Source: Anaerolinea sp.
Lineage (GTDB): Bacteria > Chloroflexota > Anaerolineae > Anaerolineales > Anaerolineaceae
Direction of reading: 5' to 3'
Assembly (NCBI GenBank): GCA_013824385.1
Contig: PNNU01000202.1
Coordinates: 1 to 6,508, forward strand
DNA length: 6,508 nucleotides
Part shown: piece after piece, positions 5,415 to 6,508 of the stretch
How positions within the stretch are numbered: the stretch's first letter is position 1
Layout of the letters: each line of letters opens with the position of its first letter
Translations under genes and position numbers: made by a program
The notes under the pieces: generated by a model
Database searches by the model: none
Seen by the model: only the letters and a program-made list of their open reading frames with translations
What the model was told of the DNA's origin: nothing

Positions 5415-6508
5415 TTATTGGGCTTTGATTTCTATTGCGCCGCCCATCCACGGAAGCAGCACTTCGGGGATCTTGATCGAGCCGTCAGCCTGTTGGTAAT
5501 TTTCAAGGATGGCGATCATGGTGCGGGGCATGCCAAGGCCAGATCCGTTGAGCGTATGCAGCAGGCGGTTCTTGCTGCCGTCTGCGGGTTTGTATTTGAT
5601 GTTGGCGCGCCTGGCTTGAAAATCACCCACATTTGACACGGATGAAACTTCCAGCCACTCGTCGCAGCCGGCTGCCCAAACTTCTACATCGTAAGTGATC
5701 ATGGAGTTGAAGCCAATATCACCAGTGCACAGCCGTTTGATGCGGTAGGGCAAACCCAACCCGGCACAGGTGGCTTCAGCATCTGCCAGCATTTTTTCCA
5801 ACTCCTGCGCGGATTCTTCCGGTCTGCAGTAGGTATACATTTCCACTTTATCGAATTGGTGGCCGCGTTTGATGCCGCGTACGTCCCGGCCGGCGCTCAT
5901 TTTTTCGCGTCTGAAGCAGGGCGTATAAGCCGTGAAGCGCTGCGGCAAGGTGGCTTCATCCAACACTTCGTCGCGGTACATGCCGGTAAGGGGCACTTCC
6001 GCAGTCGGCACCATCCAAAAATCTTCCTCGATGTCGTGATAAAGATTGTCGGCAAATTTGGGTAGTTGTCCTGAGGCATACAACGTTTCCGCTTTGACCA
6101 TGAAGGGCGTGTAACGTTCTTCGTATCCCTGGCGTGTATGCAGGTCGAGCATGTAGGCAATCACGGCGCGCTGTAAGCGGGCTCCCAGTCCGTTGAGGAT
6201 GTAGAACCTCGAACCAGTAAGTTTGGTGCCGCGGTCGAAATCAATGATGCCTAATTTGGTGCCCAGGTCCCAGTGGGGCAGGGGTTGAAAATCGAACTTG
6301 GGCAGCGTGCCTTCGGTGCGCAGCACCACGTTCTCGCTGTCGTCCTTGCCATAGGGCGTAGCCGGGTCGGGGATGTTGGGGATGGACGCCAGCAGGTATT
6401 TCAGTTTTTCATCGACTTCGCGGACGGTTTCATCCAGGCTGGCGATCTGGTCGCCCACTTCACGCATGGCGTCAATTTTCTTCTGGCGCTCGGCGGGGTC
6501 TTTGGTAG
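5415..6508 (-). CDS. serS: Seryl-tRNA synthetase, N-terminus outside the window
   Basis: Class II aminoacyl-tRNA synthetase that charges tRNA-Ser with serine in the cytoplasm. About 363 C-terminal residues are present; the frame is open to the right edge, and against the usual 420-430 residues some 55-65 are missing. The first visible part is the end of the tRNA-binding coiled-coil arm, ending at IPNIPD. Then come HWDLG and the motif 1 region around [13 protein letters not shown]...[17 protein letters not shown], the serine-site segment PTAEVPLT, motif 2 with [26 protein letters not shown], the [15 protein letters not shown] stretch, and motif 3 [19 protein letters not shown]. Motif 2 reads REKMSAGRD where many relatives have REAGSAGRD. 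The arginines expected to bind ATP are kept. The enzyme appears intact. Its base composition is visibly more GC-rich than that of the next two genes. The membrane protein gene follows closely. Confidence 0.97.
   Translation of the reverse strand, partial: TKDPAERQKKIDAMREVGDQIASLDETVREVDEKLKYLLASIPNIPDPATPYGKDDSENVVLRTEGTLPKFDFQPLPHWDLGTKLGIIDFDRGTKLTGSRFYILNGLGARLQRAVIAYMLDLHTRQGYEERYTPFMVKAETLYASGQLPKFADNLYHDIEEDFWMVPTAEVPLTGMYRDEVLDEATLPQRFTAYTPCFRREKMSAGRDVRGIKRGHQFDKVEMYTYCRPEESAQELEKMLADAEATCAGLGLPYRIKRLCTGDIGFNSMITYDVEVWAAGCDEWLEVSSVSNVGDFQARRANIKYKPADGSKNRLLHTLNGSGLGMPRTMIAILENYQQADGSIKIPEVLLPWMGGAIEIKAQ

Noticed and set aside
5401..5451. GTG start of the membrane protein inside serS
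   Set aside because: No Shine-Dalgarno sequence precedes it, it would overlap the serS end by 37 nt, and the added residues ([10 protein letters not shown]...) are simply the other reading of conserved serS codons.
1..6508. Search for CRISPR repeats, tRNA genes, transposase genes, toxin-antitoxin pairs or phage genes
   Set aside because: No regularly spaced direct repeats, tRNA-like cloverleaf or characteristic protein motifs were seen on either strand.

Overview
The window looks like ordinary chromosomal DNA from a bacterium. All five supported genes lie on the minus strand, so transcription runs from the right edge to the left. The most likely source is an Anaerolineae-type member of the Chloroflexota. 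That is an inference from the style of the seryl-tRNA synthetase, the chemoreceptor and the PD40 lipoprotein, from the moderate and uneven base composition, and from strong intergenic hairpins; no taxonomic marker was searched.

Layout, in order of transcription (right to left): (1) 6508-5415, the C-terminal ~363 residues of seryl-tRNA synthetase (serS), cut by the window edge. (2) ~5400-4339, a polytopic membrane protein of unrecognised family. It starts about 14 nt after the serS stop, is probably co-transcribed with serS, and carries a strong hairpin over its first codons. (3) 4249-3419, a secreted lipoprotein with PD40 beta-propeller repeats, with its own candidate promoter, a palindrome over the -35 and a good Shine-Dalgarno site; it ends at a strong terminator at 3323-3286. 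(4) 3250-2747, a small DUF456-family membrane protein whose -10 box is placed so that transcription would begin at the A of its ATG (candidate leaderless mRNA). (5) 2584-155, a full-length dCache_1-HAMP-signalling-domain methyl-accepting chemotaxis protein, followed by two tandem hairpins, the second an intrinsic terminator.

There is no evident functional pathway linking the five genes. The chemoreceptor has no che genes beside it in this window and would have to signal through CheW/CheA encoded elsewhere. The lipoprotein and the two small membrane proteins belong to the cell envelope. No mobile element, CRISPR array, tRNA, rRNA or phage gene was seen.

I did not find a clear new system. The points most worth a second look are non-coding: a long imperfect REP/MITE-like hairpin at 81-132, an 'inside-out' hairpin at 2671-2705 between DUF456 and the chemoreceptor, a perfect hairpin at 5332-5364 that holds a possible start codon in its loop, and the leaderless layout of the DUF456 gene.
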